Source: Channa striata
Taxonomy: Eukaryota > Chordata > Actinopteri > Anabantiformes > Channidae
DNA length: 64,000 bases
Assembly (NCBI GenBank): GCA_033026295.1
Contig: CM065182.1
Coordinates: 22,425,215-22,489,214 of the forward strand
Direction of reading: 5' to 3'
Shown here: one piece after another, positions 10,725 to 24,645 of the stretch
Layout: each line of letters begins with the position of its first letter
How positions within the stretch are numbered: the first letter of the stretch is position 1
Notes under the pieces: generated by a model
Databases searched by the model: none
The model's input: only the letters and a program-made list of their open reading frames with translations
What the model was told of the DNA's origin: nothing
Made by a program: the position numbers and the translations under genes

Positions 10725-13700
10725 AAGAAAAAGGTATTATAAGGCATAAAGTAAATAAAGCTAGTGCATAAAACTATACAGAGCTGAGGGGCCCTTAAAT
10801 ACCTCAGTGATTTCCCCTTTTTTCCTGAGTCATGGCATTTTGCTCCCTTACACAGACTCTGGCAGCCTCGGTGGGTTCATAACATGATTCTTTATTTTTT
10901 TCAAACAGCTCAGATGAACAGGCCTTTTTAACACGCACAGGTGGACGTGCTCTAATACTAATGATGACTGTGGTCCACTGATCATTGCCATGCACTACAG
11001 CAGCTGATGCCAGTTTTAATCATCATACCTGTTTCACGGGATCATTGTTTTGCTTTCATGGCAGCAAAGCAGCAGCATTATCTAAAGTCTTTGGTTTATT
11101 TCTGCCCATCGCCCCATCCTCCACCCTCTTCTGATTTATACAATCCTAAATCTCTCATCTCCCTAACCTGACTCAGCCCTGCTGTTCTCCTCGGCCCACT
11201 TTCCTCACAGCCTGTGTGTAATCTCATTATCGACTTGCCAGTGGAAAAGGGATTTATTGAATGTATTTGAGGAACAAACCACCAGAAGCTTAAAAACACT
11301 GTCTCCACGGGATCAGAGTGTTGTCTGTGGTATGTTCATACATTGTTTCCCTAAACCAGGCCAAAAGCTAAGCCTGTGTGGCTCCCATCACTTCTCGATC
11401 TTATGCCTCTGTGGTTACCAATAGCAAGTGACCACAGAAGACAGATGATCCTGGAGAAAGAAGTGATTAACTCATAGTCACTTTATTTCCCCTCAGCTGG
11501 TTCAGAAAACCTGCACTCCACTGTCTTCTCTTCAGAGGCTTTTGACAATTATTTCAGATCAGGAGAACATCACATCCTGTCAAGGTCTTCCACCATGTAA
11601 AGGAACAGTTATGACTAGATGCAGTTTAGAGTGTGTTTGCTAATTGTTAAGGGTTAACGGGTGAAAGGTCTGGGTATTTTCAGACATGAGTGAAGATTCT
11701 AGTTTCAGCCGGATCTGCAGCAAAGCAGATCACCGCAGAGAAGCCTTGACTAAGGGGATTTGAAGGAGAGGCAATGCACAGATAACTTATCCCTCTGCTT
11801 TTAAACTGAATGCCTAATTGGCCCATCTGTGCCTTCAAACGTGCAATTGTGCATTCACCACTGCTGCACTTGGTTGAAATGTCAACTTTTGCTTTACTTT
11901 TTAAGGTAACATTACTTTCTCAAACCAACTGATTCTGTGATGTAAGTAATGAATGGTTCTATCAGTCGATAAACAGGTCAGATGGATCATAGTTCTTTTT
12001 CACAGGAAAGTACCGCAAAGTGGTGTGTTTAACGCAGCAGAAGGAGAACTGAAAGACTCGAAAGAACAAGAAAAAAAACGCTGTGCCTGATGGACAAATG
12101 ATCTGAGTGCTTCACATTAAGATAATTATAAAAAAAGGCTCTGAACTGAGCCTAAAGTATAAGTAACAGGCACTATAAGGATGTCTAATTGTCACAATTA
12201 CAATGTTAAATAACACATTCACTCTCCTGAAGAAATAACATGCTCTGATTCAAGGTTTTGCAGCATTAGGAATACATAAAGCAGTAAAACATTAGAGTGA
12301 AATGATTCTTCTGCAAACTGAAACCTGCAATGCCCTAATTGCACTTTTAACAATTCACATTCATTCCACATGCTCCAGTGTGCAGTAAACCATGTTTAAT
12401 AGCATTGCATCTGCAAATTGCTTCTGTGTAATAAATAATACAATTTGTCTGATATTGTGGGAAGGTAGTAAAAAGAATAAAAAGATGGAAACTGTGTTTA
12501 ATTATCCAATGAGAGCTAGACATGGCACAAAGACTAAGGGCACAAAAGGGCACAAAAAATGAATAGAAAGCTTCTCTAGGTCATATGCCAAACACAATAA
12601 TGAATACTGACCAAAAACTGCTCACAGACGTATTATTTGGAAAACCACTCAATGAAATTAAATCTCTAACTGTAGACATGTAAAATTCCTATGAAATGAT
12701 TATAAAAACAACTTAGTAATGGTAAACTGTTTATTAACCCCTTGGATATAGACTTTAAAAACTGTAAACCTCAAAAGCCTCTTTCACTTTCTAATGAAGT
12801 TAATAAAAGCAATGAAGTTCATGTCATCATCTCTGGACCCCTGGTTGACCTGATTATTTTTAGAAGATGAAAAATCCATGAGAGTGCTACAATCCAGTAA
12901 AATCCCTGGGTACTGTTTGTTTTTGGACTCTCAGTGAGATGGTGCCCATGTGGTCATTCGTCCCAAATTTTAAGGATTCTTTGATTTTGAGCCCAAAATA
13001 TTTTTAAGTATCTACCAATAATGTTTAATTCATCGCAAATTTGTACAAGCAGGTGGGTTAAAAATGGATTTGGCCTAATAAACAAAATCTGATCTACGTG
13101 TTCATATAAGTTGTTGGATGTTGAAGCTGGTGTTTTTCCAGTTTTTTGGTGAACTTGAATTGAACTTGCTCCAGTTTCACTGACAATGCACCAGAGGGCA
13201 CTCCTGCTAAAGCTTTGACTAGAGATGGGCTGAGATTTTCTCAGTCAATAGCACAGGTACTGAACTCGACCCTGACCATTTCCTCTTTTTATAACAACAC
13301 TTATGTTTGATCTGTTTGAATCCATCACACATTTCAGTTATTAAGGTCATGGACTACACATAATCTATTCCCAAGCAACAAAATAATCTTCATGTTTTTT
13401 GATATGAAAGGGAATTTTAAAACTGATTATTAACATTTTAAGTCTATTAAATATTGTGAAACTGTGGATAAACTAAATATATAAATATATATAAACCTAA
13501 AAGTCTTTCAACATATTAGCCCCCAGCTTACTTTGAAGCTTCAGTGTGTATACAGCAGCCAGTTTCTCCAACCAATACACAGCATCGGAATATAATATTG
13601 AATATAATATTTAAACTCGTTCAAGTACATACGCGTAGTCATTTTATTTGGGCTGGAAGGTGTACTGTATTTAACAACCCAGAGGCACAAATCTGATGTT

Positions 13701-14785
13701 TCTAATATTCACATAATCTCAGAATAATAAAACTGAACCTATATTATACTGACTATAATGATCTCTACTTTGTCATGTTCGTGCTTATACGTTGAGGGGA
13801 CATTTACATGTAGTACTTCAACCACCAATAAAAAACATCTATTTTCGCGTTGTCATTTTGATGATGATTTCTTCATTATTCAGTGATATATCAATAAAGT
13901 AACATTAATCATCTGCATTTTTATTTTGTGAGAGGTGATATCGACTAGCAAATACTAATTTGATAACAGCATATTGTAACTATCGCTTCAACCAATTCTG
14001 TCCACAAACTAAAGGACCTTTCACTTAAAATGTGACTGAAAGAAATGTTTCTTTACAATTTTTTTTCGTGTATTCGTTTTGAATTCTGGTTCTGTCTGCA
14101 TGGAATGTGTGTAGAAACAGAAACAATTTAATCTTTAATGCAACACAAACACTATTCAAATGCCCCAAGCAACTAAAGCGTATATATTTTGTTAGTTGAC
14201 AGAGAAAAAGGTTTTGATGGGTTACCCATTCTTTTCAACAACTTAATCACTGCAAACTGGGTCTCAGTGGATGAAAACATGCATAATTATTTCATTTTAG
14301 TTTTTGTTCGCCTACAATATCCAAAGAGTTAATAATGAATAATATTCATGAAAAATCTTTTTCACTAATGTAGGTTGTATGTATTGTAAGAGGGACTGAA
14401 TGAAACAGCTTATCGGCCTGTTGCATCCAGGTGTATGGATTATTATCAAGGGGCCAGCTATATCTGCACCCCCCTTAACAACAAGAAACAATTCATGCAA
14501 AAACAGGTTATATTGTGCAGCAGAGGCAGACTGGGCTCTGGTGGTGGAAGGGAGTCGTCTACAGTTTTGGTGGTTGTCGAGGTGCATTAGGGAGGACTAA
14601 GAGAGCACTTAACAGTGCTGAGGGGGGCCAGTCTGAGTGAGGGCGCAAAACTGTCTCGGAATAAGAGCACAAAAGCTGAAGAAGTGGCGTTTCAGTGCTG
14701 TTCCCAGCCTACATGGTATGAATTAGAGCCCTTTTTCTGTGAGATGGATCATGTAAATCTGTATCTGCAACTGTCTCCATATGGT
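10725..14785. other. Gene-free sequence with some repeat-poor stretches
   Basis: No supported gene. Stretches around 10810-11330 and 11700-11880 have balanced composition and no repeats, a texture often seen in conserved non-coding DNA. 12100-14350 is AT-rich and featureless to me. Confidence 0.45.
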
Positions 14786-14789
14786 TGTG

Positions 14790-15310
14790 GGCATTTAACA
14801 GCCACAGTCATCTTTTAATCCCTGACTTTTGTCGGTGGACACATGTAACCAGGGCCCTGATGCCGGCCAAGGCACGTTGGCCAAGCCACTCCACTCTGGT
14901 CCATGACAGACAGCTCTGCTCATCCCTATGTGAGTGTCTGCTGCCTGTATCGACTCCCTTCCATCGCATAATTCCATTAATCAGTCCAATTTCCCAGTGG
15001 GCAGTGGTTTATTTCTGTCATCAAATGCCTGATGAAATCTTTAGACGCTGCGTATTAGGGAACAATCCCTACAAATAGCTGATAGTGTTAACCAGTCACA
15101 AGCTGCGCCGAGGCATCGCTCAGCTCTAATTTGAAAGGGAGTGAGGTGATAATGCGATGTGTCATCCTTTTGTGGGCGTGCATTAATGGCGCCAGCCAAG
15201 ATGGCAATTGATGGCAAATCAACTTCTTGCAGCGGGAAGGGAACTGAGGTGGGAGGGGGGCTCGAGTTGGAGGAGAGTGAAAAAACATTGACTGGCAAAC
15301 TGCAGAGCCA
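14790..15310. promoter_or_regulatory. Putative conserved non-coding element
   Basis: The block is repeat-free, has higher GC than its surroundings and contains several ATTA cores ('tccattaatcag', 'gcattaatggcg') and dense short mixed motifs. No frame in it resembles a protein family; the ~60-97 codon frames overlap on both strands. The reading as an enhancer is inference from texture only, without an alignment. Confidence 0.35.
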
Positions 15311-15311
15311 C

Positions 15312-18300
15312 AGCAGCCTTTAATCCATTACTTCTCCTGATGGGGAAGGTTTAATGCATCTCAACCGTAGATGGCATGTGCATTTCGGTCTCTCTCTCTC
15401 TTTTTACTCCTGCTCTCTCTCTGGCTGAGCTGTCTGCTACTATGAGAGTAGTGAGGCTTAGTGTGTAGGTTCCAGAATAAACGCCTCTAACTCATCTTCG
15501 TCTTGTTCATTTGCTTTTCTTATTAGGGAAGGCTGAACATTTCTGACAGAGTTGGATGAAGATGTCCAGGTTTGAACTGTGTTCAAAAACAACTAGAATG
15601 CCAAGCATTGTCAAAATCTGCCTAAACTTTAAAACAAGAGATTTGTAGGCAGAAAATACTGATCAGCAGAGACTTCATTCAATCTGTCTGCTTAATCAAC
15701 CAGTCACTGGAAGGAACAAAGGAATTGAAGCTGATGTAATTATTCGAACAGCTAAAAAGCCTTGTTCTTATAAAATTAAATGCAGGCCGCATGAAATTCA
15801 TAGAAATGTTGACACTGTGAACCCATAACCGAATGCCAAAACTGTGCTGCTCTTGACCCAAAGGCCACCAGTCAATCAGTCAATACCAGTGATAACAGCA
15901 TTGATCTACTGCAGTGTAGCAGAGTGACAAGTTGGTTTTAGGCAGTCCACAGACCAAGGGCCTCGGCTTACTAAACCTGCCTATTGTTTTTGTTCTGGGG
16001 GGACATTTAATGCAAATTCTTAAGTTACCACAAAACACGAGCAAGCAAACAGGAAACTGCCTCTAGGACTTTGTAATAAAGTGTATCACAAGTCATTCTC
16101 ATGTGCGCATGAGCAATGGTCACATCGCAAGACATGCAAGTAAGCAACGCTGAACGTTTCTACACCCTGGTCAACAGCTGGCTCTCCCTTATCCGGACTC
16201 AGTAGAGAGAGATCCATGCACAGCGTAGGTCAGCTGTGCTTCAACTACAAACAACACGCCAGTTATTCCGGAGTGAATTCTTCCTAATAGCGCTGTGTTG
16301 GTTTTTTTACACAGCAAAATCATGCAGCTTTACCTGCATCATTGACTTGCAGAGAAAAAAGTGATTTCTTTTTATGAGGCCAGGGTCTTTTTGGATCCAA
16401 TGTGTATTTGGTGGCTGTGTTTTGACGTGTGGCCAGCATAGTTTATCATTTTTAAGTGATTCATACCTCTCGTAAGGCTACTTATCTGCCAGCCACCCAT
16501 ACACATTCAGTGGTGTTTTGATGTGCTGGAGCTGCTGCCATCTGTCTGCCAGCTGTATGGTGATAGTGCATAGTAAATGTGGACATTTTTCTACACCAAG
16601 ACACACTAGCTGTTGTCCTTATCTCCAGTGAATGCTGAAGTTCCGCTCTGAGCTGAACTGACGATATCAGCATGAGATCTTGTTTTTGCTGTATCACTTT
16701 ATGATTTGCTTGTCATGCCACTGATTCATCTGATTAGGATAATGTAAAAAAAATATATTTATTATTTATTTTATTTCTTAATTCCATTTCACTGACAAGC
16801 CTGACAAATCCAATTCTTATGTGCCATAGAGCTCCATTGTTGCACCAAGCAACATGTCCCTTGCAGTTTGGTGAAGACACACACTTTACTAGATTTAAAC
16901 TCATTCCCACACTTACCACATTGCTGCCACAAACACTCACTAAAGCCCCATTTTGGATTAGTAGGATGCTGAAAAAACCCAACAGATCCACCACTTCCTG
17001 CAGTTTAGGACATTTTTAACAAAAAATGCGAGTGTTTATATTAACTAGTCATCACATTTATAGGTGACGTGACGTGTTAAACCACATCTCTTTGACAACC
17101 ACCTTCAAGTTGTTTTGATGGGTGTTTGTTCCAGCATGCTGCATGATATGCTGACAGCATTTATTTGTTAGTCTGCAGCATCCCCCATAAAAAAGCTATG
17201 AGTAAATTCTTGATTGATTACTGGTTTGTCATTGAATCTATTTGACTACTGAACCAGAAAACATGATTATTAATAATCGAACACACCTACAACTGTCTTA
17301 GAACATGTACAGACTTCACTGAGGACTGAGGTCCAGATTGTCCTTGCTGACGTGGTTGAAGGTACTTACTGTAGCTGCCAGCATCTTGATGAAACAGACT
17401 ATCATACATCTGTTCTTTGTGATTAGAATTGGGCAAGTCCAATCAAGTGACAACAAACTCTTAGAGCATCCAGCGATTGGACCTTAATATCTGCATTAAT
17501 ACATACACAGCTTCTGATCACAAAACCCCGCACTTCATACAGCCACCTCCAGCCTTTCCAATGTACACACTACCACCTTATTTCCCTACAAGAGGCGTCT
17601 TTATAATAGGCAATTGTTTCTCCATCGCAACAAATGCACAAACCTCAGCCAATAAAGGAATCTCTGAGTAACCCTACGCACATTTCATCACACAGCTGCA
17701 CTGAGTGTTCCCACAGTATGGCATCACAGATAGGCAGGCTTCAGAGATGAAGAATGAAAGTAATATGCACAGGTCCTGCCCTTAATTTGTACATACATTC
17801 TTCTGCATTTACACAAAAAGCAGGTGGGGGCTGCGGGCTGGATTTTGCTAAGATTCTCTTCTTTGGCAGCTCTTCACTGAGAAAGGCAACAGCTGTTCAT
17901 TTGATGCTGACTGCACCTTTGTTGACCCCATTTCCGTCTGTGCGCTGGCTGAGACAGTGGAGAAATTAGTTGTATTACCCGCTCCCTGTCGTGGCAGGTC
18001 TAGCTGTGATTCTGCCCAGATTCTGTCCATTACAGTGGCCCCTCTGTCTGATTAGCCCCAACACACTCACTAACATGCCAAATCACTGCTTCGCTCAGCC
18101 GCCACAAACCTCCACTCACTAACAAACACAGAGCGGGAAAACGGCGTCTCCAAGACAGATAGGCAATGTGGGGATGATAAATGTGCTTACTTATATGCGG
18201 AGAGCAAAATGAAGTTGTTGTGTTCCAGAGCAAACGAGTAAAAACTCACATAAAAGACAGACTTTGTTGACTTCGTTTCAATCTAGCTGTTAAGGCAGGT

Positions 18301-19538
18301 CTCATAAGGATTCCATACTTGTCCAATAAATAGTCAAAGACTTTTTATACGGTCTTTTTTTTTTTTTTTTCAAATGTTGCGTACTGAACCTTTAACAACC
18401 AAGTCCCTTTGTTTTTACGACGCAAAATATTTTCCTCCAGCTTTAGTGTAAATCGCTGGCATCACTTTCACAGTATGTTTTCATACATTTTTTTCACAGT
18501 ATTTTTAACACTATGCTTTTGGAGAAATACAATATGCAATCAGCTGTCCCTAATTGTATTTTAACTGCTCCAACTCTCCCAAATTCTGTGCTTTTGTCTA
18601 ATTTCGTCCTAATTTCTAGGTGTCGTGTCCACCGACATTTTTGCTATTTAGAAATCTGACGCTAGCTTCTGGTGTTTTTTGGGCTTTGCCTTTGTTCAGC
18701 AACCTCAATATTTTCTGTGTTCACTGCTGTGCGGTTGTGGGTGTCTGGCTGATGTTGTGTTGTGCGTGTGTCTATGAATCCAATGTGGTCGTGCCATCTC
18801 ATATTTGAATTTCACCGACCTTGCAAATGCATGACACTGAAAAGCCAACACCTTTGCGATACATGCTCATTGAGTTGCATTTGAATAGAACCTGTCTAAA
18901 AAAATTGTTTCCATGATGACTAAATGGGATTAATTATTTTAATGTTTTTCCATAATTGTTTCAAATGCCAGATCTGGGTTTCCCCGGTGCTATTTTAGTT
19001 TTATTTGAGCCTTGGTTCAAATAAGTGCAGAACAGATTGTTTGTTCTTAAGATGAATTCATTTTTGTCTTTGCTAATACTGGGTCATGAAACCAAAAGCA
19101 CTAATATTGTTCCAGTAAGAAGTTAAATCTAAGCAAGATGTTGACATGGTGCATATTTCTCATGTATGCACTGTGCGAAACATCAGTTGTTCAGTGGCAC
19201 CAGAGAGACAAGCAGTGGTTAAAAAGGACATGAGCATTCGGGACGGGGGGTCATGCCCGAGCATGTTGACATTATATCATAGAAACACTTTTCATTTTGC
19301 TTCAAGGCTGACATTATTCAGCCTACGTTATTATGATTATTACGGAAAAGCCATGCAGATTGTCCAAATTACATGTGGAACTGCAGGGCACAGTGTATGG
19401 TTTCCACCTCTGTCTACCCCCCATCCATTTTTATTGACTTTATGCACAAGAGACATTTGAACTGAAATACCCTTTTTTAATATTCACTTCTAACACAACG
19501 GCAGCCTAAGTCATATCGATTGTGGCTGAATTAAAAGT
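15312..19538. other. Gene-free sequence, nothing recognised
   Basis: It includes a short CT-rich run near 15390-15422 and a T run at 18355-18371. No exon, RNA gene or clear interspersed repeat was identified. Confidence 0.5.
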
Positions 19539-19539
19539 A

Positions 19540-19890
19540 CCTGATGCAGGGCGTCTCTAATCCGCAGGGTCTTTTAAGAGTCACCTGGTCTGACAAATGG
19601 GCCCTTTTAAAGCAGTATAATGTGTTCTTAAATTATTTTATTGATGGGAGGGGGACAGCCACTGCAGGTACCCATACAAACTGACTTAACACGCTGTGAA
19701 AGGGTCAATTTGGCCTCCATTTTCCATTTCTTCGTTATCTGCATTTAGAGTCATGCTGAGAGGCTCGACGTGAGCTGGGATGGGCTTTGAGGAGCTTTGG
19801 CAAATTTCAGCATTTGCTTCCATTTAAGAGGCTCTTCTAGTGCACTAGAAATGTGCTAATAATTTGTCTTTGCTGTGTTACAGGCTTATA
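19540..19890. promoter_or_regulatory. Putative conserved non-coding element
   Basis: This repeat-free block has balanced base composition and mixed motifs ('gggcccttttaaagcagtat', 'tttaagaggctcttctagtg') and no coding frame. Called on texture and on proximity to the TAATTA-rich block at 20.19-20.87 kb. Confidence 0.25.
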
Positions 19891-20189
19891 GACGACGTTG
19901 CATTGCCTGATTGTTGTGACTTTACAGAATTGTGTTGTGTATAGATCAATGAAGATGAAAAAAAAGAGAATAACAAGGGACAGGGTTTGGCCTCACTATA
20001 CTTCTGCCATTTGTCTCAGCAAAGCTGGAATGATCTCTATGACAAGTGACCTTTTTGTGTGAATCAAGCTTCTTCACACCTGAACAAAAAGTGACAACTG
20101 TGACTTGTAAAGTGTCAGTAGGTTAACACAGGACACAAATCGTTCCAACCCTCCCCATGTACTGTAGCTCTACAAAATCTGCTCCACGT

Positions 20190-20870
20190 AGGTGCCTCAC
20201 GCAGCGGCCAGCCAGAATGGCATTTTCTCTTTCATAAGCCTGGCAATTCCCCTTGAAAATGAATGATTAACATTGAATGGAGTAGGAAAAGGTGTGTAAC
20301 GCTTTACAAATCAAGCAGACTCTGTAAAAGGGAGACTGCTAATTATATTGCTGTTTGCATGACCTCTGCTTAAGTGCATGAAAGCCTCCGGCAAACGACA
20401 GGTGAAATTGCATTTTCAAGTAACATTTTAAAGGTCCATGTGGGCACTCTGACTAATAAAGCCATTTGTAAATGACTCCTCTTTTAGACTCCATTAGGAA
20501 GTGGAGCGAGGAACATTTCGTCATACGACTCAGAGTCAATAAGCATGTAATCAGGACGTCCAGAGAATGTAGCAACCAATGAAGGGGATAATTAATGAGA
20601 TTGCCTTATGAACTGCTTAATTACTGACTGTTGGCCTCCTCAATTGTCCCTCCAAGTGGTACATTTGTCCCCTTGTTGCCATTATGCCCTGATTGACAGA
20701 GGTGGCAACCACGGGAGAGAATCAAGGCATCTAAGGGTATATTAATTAGCTATTTACACATGGAAACCGGGCTGACAATTACTGTGACCAGTAATTAATA
20801 TGCCTGCAGAGGAGAGGCCTACAGCGTAAACATGACGCAGAGCTGGGGAAAAATCTATCTGTATATAAAC
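20190..20870. promoter_or_regulatory. TAATTA-rich putative enhancer
   Basis: Five exact TAATTA hexamers lie at 20340-20345, 20589-20594, 20618-20623, 20743-20748 and 20792-20797. TAATTA is the palindromic core bound by many homeodomain proteins. At a base composition near 60% AT, roughly a third of one site would be expected by chance in that 460-base span. The block is free of repeats and coding frames. The candidate targets in the window are bsx, lim2 or a gene off the left edge; which one is unknown. Confidence 0.5.
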
Positions 20871-20874
20871 TCCA

Positions 20875-22015
20875 AAGCTCACATGACAGTTATTTCAATA
20901 GATCTCAGACGTTGTTTTCACACAACACTTTACTTGCATTTAATACTACACTGAATGCTAAGACATTTCTGCATATAAGCATCATCGATTTACTAACGCA
21001 AACAATGCAAGGATTTATGTGTCGTTTGCAAATCCTGCATGTGTGATAAAGGAGACCAGTATCAGGTACTTTCATACTGTGAACATTGTGCATGTATATT
21101 TAAGGGAAACGTACTTATGTATTATCACAATACTATGAACAATATTGAACAGAATTCAAGAGAATACCAAAAAAATTCCAATATTATCATGTATAAGCAC
21201 AATACAAAAACACAGTACTATTGTGTCAGAATCAATATATAAATTGATATATTACATTGTTTTATAAACATACTGTATCAATATGTTATGTTATGTTAAA
21301 TGTTACAACTTCTTAGTACTCACACATTAATGATAACAATGATAAATATACATAAGACACAAGTGTGTACGAATCAGCTCACCATTAACTTTGGTTAGCT
21401 TGGCCACACTGAGCCGTCTGCAGCTACAAAGCCTCATACGCAGTGAAACGTTCCAAAAACATAATACTCAATTATAAGTGCAAGTATTGGCCTAAAATAA
21501 TCTTCCACTTCATGTACAAATTCCAATTTTAAGTACTGAACAGATTATCTACATTTTACAGTACAAAAGTAAAAATATATTTTTTTTAACAATTAGGGCA
21601 AATCATGTACAGTAATCCAGAAAAGGGTCAGGGTATCCTCTGTATGTGCTGACAGATGGTTAAGTCATAATGATACATCAGCATTTATTGGTTTTATAAA
21701 AAAATATATATTTTAAAATAACCACCAGGTGGAATTAATGTTGTATCTGATCATGCCATGGTACACTATGCAAGATTCATGTAAATACTTCTCCATATGT
21801 TCTGTTATTGTTGTTTTTGTTGTCATCATTATGAAAAATGTATATGTAAAAAAAATGTCAACTGACAAATTAAAAAGAAAAGTGGAACAATCTTTACACA
21901 ATCCACAATCTTAATAATTTGCTCAAAACACTGGAAAATATCAGACTTATCAGATGGATTGAGCAGGCTAAAGGGTGTGAGAGTCAGAGTGGAGTGGATC
22001 CCCCAGGTTTTAGAG

Positions 22016-22051
<36 letters not shown>

Positions 22052-22780
22052 TGGGATGTTGAGAGGGTTTCTGGGGTTCCTGAACCTCTGGGGTCTTGTA
22101 TATTGTGAAGAAAACACAAATTGTCCCTGCTTGTATATCCTGCCCATGCATACACACAACAGGAGTGGACCCCCGCCAGCCCGCTGAACAACCCACACAT
22201 ACGCAGCCTGTTAGCGGGTGTGTGTGTCCACTGACCCGTTATGACCCGTCCTTTCTGAAGGAAACAAAGCTGGGAGTGATAGAGGCGTGAGATCACACAC
22301 ATTTAAATTAACTGGATGAGTGCTCTTATTGGTGTGATCCCCACTGGGCCAAACAGTGACAACGTCCTGCTTGTTCCCTGCCTCCATATTAGTCCATGAC
22401 AGGCTGAAGTGGCACCAGTAACTGCTCCACTGCTCATTAGATTAAATCATTGTTTACTATGTGGTCACTCTCACTGTGTAATTAGTTCCACGTCTTCTGT
22501 GTGGACTGAAATGATTGACTGTTTGATCACCAGTCTGCATGTCCTGCTCATTAAGCTATAGGAGCATTTTCTATCAGGCACTGGTGAACGTAGGAGGCAT
22601 GTAGTATTACAGGAACAAATGGGAAAGAATTATTAAAAATCAATTCACTGTTAGGAAATCAGCATTTCTCTTCAAAAAACATCTTCCGCTATGATTTGTT
22701 ATCATTTCAGAAATTCCAAATTTTCTCTGTGACATTATACATTTTTGACAAAGTTTCTATGCTTATATTTTGTTCGGTGC
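20875..22780. other. AT-rich gene-free sequence
   Basis: 20.9-21.7 kb is AT-rich, with several ACTT/AAGTAC strings that may be remnants of the repeat at 6256-6420. A GT microsatellite sits at 22021-22049. The 157-codon minus frame at 21829-22302 reads through that microsatellite and is not a gene. Confidence 0.5.
22021..22049. repeat. (GT)n microsatellite
   Basis: About 14 uninterrupted GT units. Confidence 0.97.
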
Positions 22781-22789
22781 CATGCCTAC

Positions 22790-22862
22790 ACCAAGACAAA
22801 GTCCTAGCACTGTAAAGTGTTCTTAACTGGGCCGGGCAATAAACAGTTTCTGATTCTGATGT
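22790..22862 (+). repeat. Possible LINE 3' tail
   Basis: 'ggcaataaacagtttctgat' followed by 'tctgatg' resembles the AATAAA-plus-short-repeat 3' tails of fish LINE copies. Nothing coding precedes it. Confidence 0.35.
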
Positions 22863-23009
22863 ACCTAAGGAACCCAGGTCAAACAGAAAAAGAAAAAATA
22901 AGAAAGCAGATTAAATTACATAAATTAAAAGCCGGTTCTAGAGCTGAAGGCAAAAGTCGACTGTGGTGCAAAGGTGAAGGCAAAAGGCGCAGAGAACCAT
23001 GACGTGTTC

Positions 23010-24060
23010 TCAGATGCATCCATGAAAGCGTGAACATCCTTTCTCCCCTTTTCAGACCCTCTCCGAGACAGGAAGTGTCGGACGAGGGGTGGGGGACGAG
23101 GGGGCGACCTGTCGCATGAATGGGAACGTTTGAGTCCCTTGCTGCTGCGCGGATCCCCGCTGGAGCAGCCGAACAGGCCTGAGCGCCTCTTTTCTCGCTG
23201 CCTTCCCTGCGGATTAAGTGGCTTTCGCCGGCGGCTTTATCCTCGGCTTGCCGCCGGCAGGAGCGGCATTTGGCTCCTTCCTCCCACGGCCTCAGCAGAT
23301 GAGGCGGTGCTTTTCTGGTTTTCTTCTTGCTCACTTGGAAAGAGCAAATGACCAGCAAGAACTCATGTCCCCGCTGGCCGGGGGTCCAAGCCCCCTGCTC
23401 GCTCCGCCTGCATCAGAGAACAAGTCAGTCCAGTGAAGTGTGTGTGTGTGTGTGTGTGTGGGGGGGGGTGCAGCATCTGCCCCATACAGATTTGCTTAAT
23501 TGGGTTTGACTCCCACAATTACAGGGTAATAATGGCCTTTTCAACCAGGCCACGTCGAAGTGAAAGCCAGTTGCTCCGCGCACCCGCATGCTGTCAGATG
23601 GTTTATAGCCAGGCGTGAGTGACAGAGAGGGGGGAGATGGGGGAGATGGGGGAATTCGCAATGGCCTCTGGTTAAGCAGTGCTTATTGAGTCTTTGATAG
23701 GACTCCGGGAGGCCAGGACAGCAACAATGACAGAATTAATGGGCAAGGCACGATGAGAATGTCAGCGCCGCGGGGCGCCGCTGTGGCCTTTGAGCTGCCT
23801 TCTGACGCCTCTGGGATCGGGCTCTCCACAGCACTGTGAAAAGCCTTGACCTGCTTGCTGGTGGATCTGGTCTTGAATGCATTTTTTTTACACGCCATTG
23901 TAATTGTCATAGAGCAACACCTTGGAGTCGTTGCTCTGAATGAGCGAGCGACACAACAAGGTTACGATCAAGTGGCCGTAATGTCGCTAATGCGAACAGA
24001 CAGAACAGACTGTCGGGGAACAACGTGACGCAGCTCGCTCAGTGAACTCAGGCACCTTCT
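23010..24060. promoter_or_regulatory. GC/CpG-richer block, putative regulatory DNA
   Basis: This is the most GC-rich part of the left half, with many CpGs ('gcgcggatccccgctgg', 'tcgccggcggctttatcctc', 'gtcagcgccgcggggcgcc'). It is interrupted by a GT/G-run at 23439-23468. Open frames are long here mainly because of the GC content; the 159-codon minus frame at 22879-23358 has no recognisable domain. It could be a CpG island, a conserved element or an unannotated non-coding promoter. Confidence 0.35.
23439..23468. repeat. (GT)n followed by a G run
   Basis: About 11 GT units run directly into nine consecutive G. Confidence 0.95.
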
Positions 24061-24583
24061 CATGATTCACACTCACAGAACTGACGCATCACACACGGTT
24101 TCGTTATAGAAAGACGTTATTAATGTGGCATAGTTGTACTGTGGCCTGTTGGTCATTGGTTTAAAGTAAAACTAGAAATGATCGTTCATCGATCCCTTTA
24201 TGGTTCTATTCCAGGACAGTGTCCTGTAAAGTCCTGCACAAAAGTTTGTGTAGGCTGAAAAATGTACAACTATTTTAATGTAACTGGGAAACTTCTGTTC
24301 AGGCATCTCAAGATGGATAAAAATGTTCATTTTCAAAACTTCTATGGAAAGAAAGGCAGGTTGTTAACAGCAAAACATACAAAGAACGAGGTAATATCAG
24401 CAGCAAAGCCAGCAAAGTGCAGATAGGATGATCATCTGCAATGAAAAAAATCATCAAAAACCGTCTGTGTCATAACTGGAGTGACATTGAAAACCCATCA
24501 TATTGTTCATTACATGAACTGAAGTAACTGGTTAAACACTCGTGGTCTTTTCTGCAATAAACTGACCAAACTAGTCTTTCAAA

Positions 24584-24587
24584 ATTA

Positions 24588-24642
<55 letters not shown>
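24584..24642. repeat. (TTA)n microsatellite
   Basis: About 19 TTA units with one early irregularity. Confidence 0.97.

Positions 24643-24645
<3 letters not shown>

Noticed and set aside
21829..22302. 157-codon minus-strand open frame
   Set aside because: It translates a CA microsatellite into His-Thr repeats and has no family similarity.
22879..23358. 159-codon minus-strand open frame
   Set aside because: It is long only because the block is GC-rich. There is no recognisable domain, it overlaps frames on the other strand, and it has no splice or promoter context.
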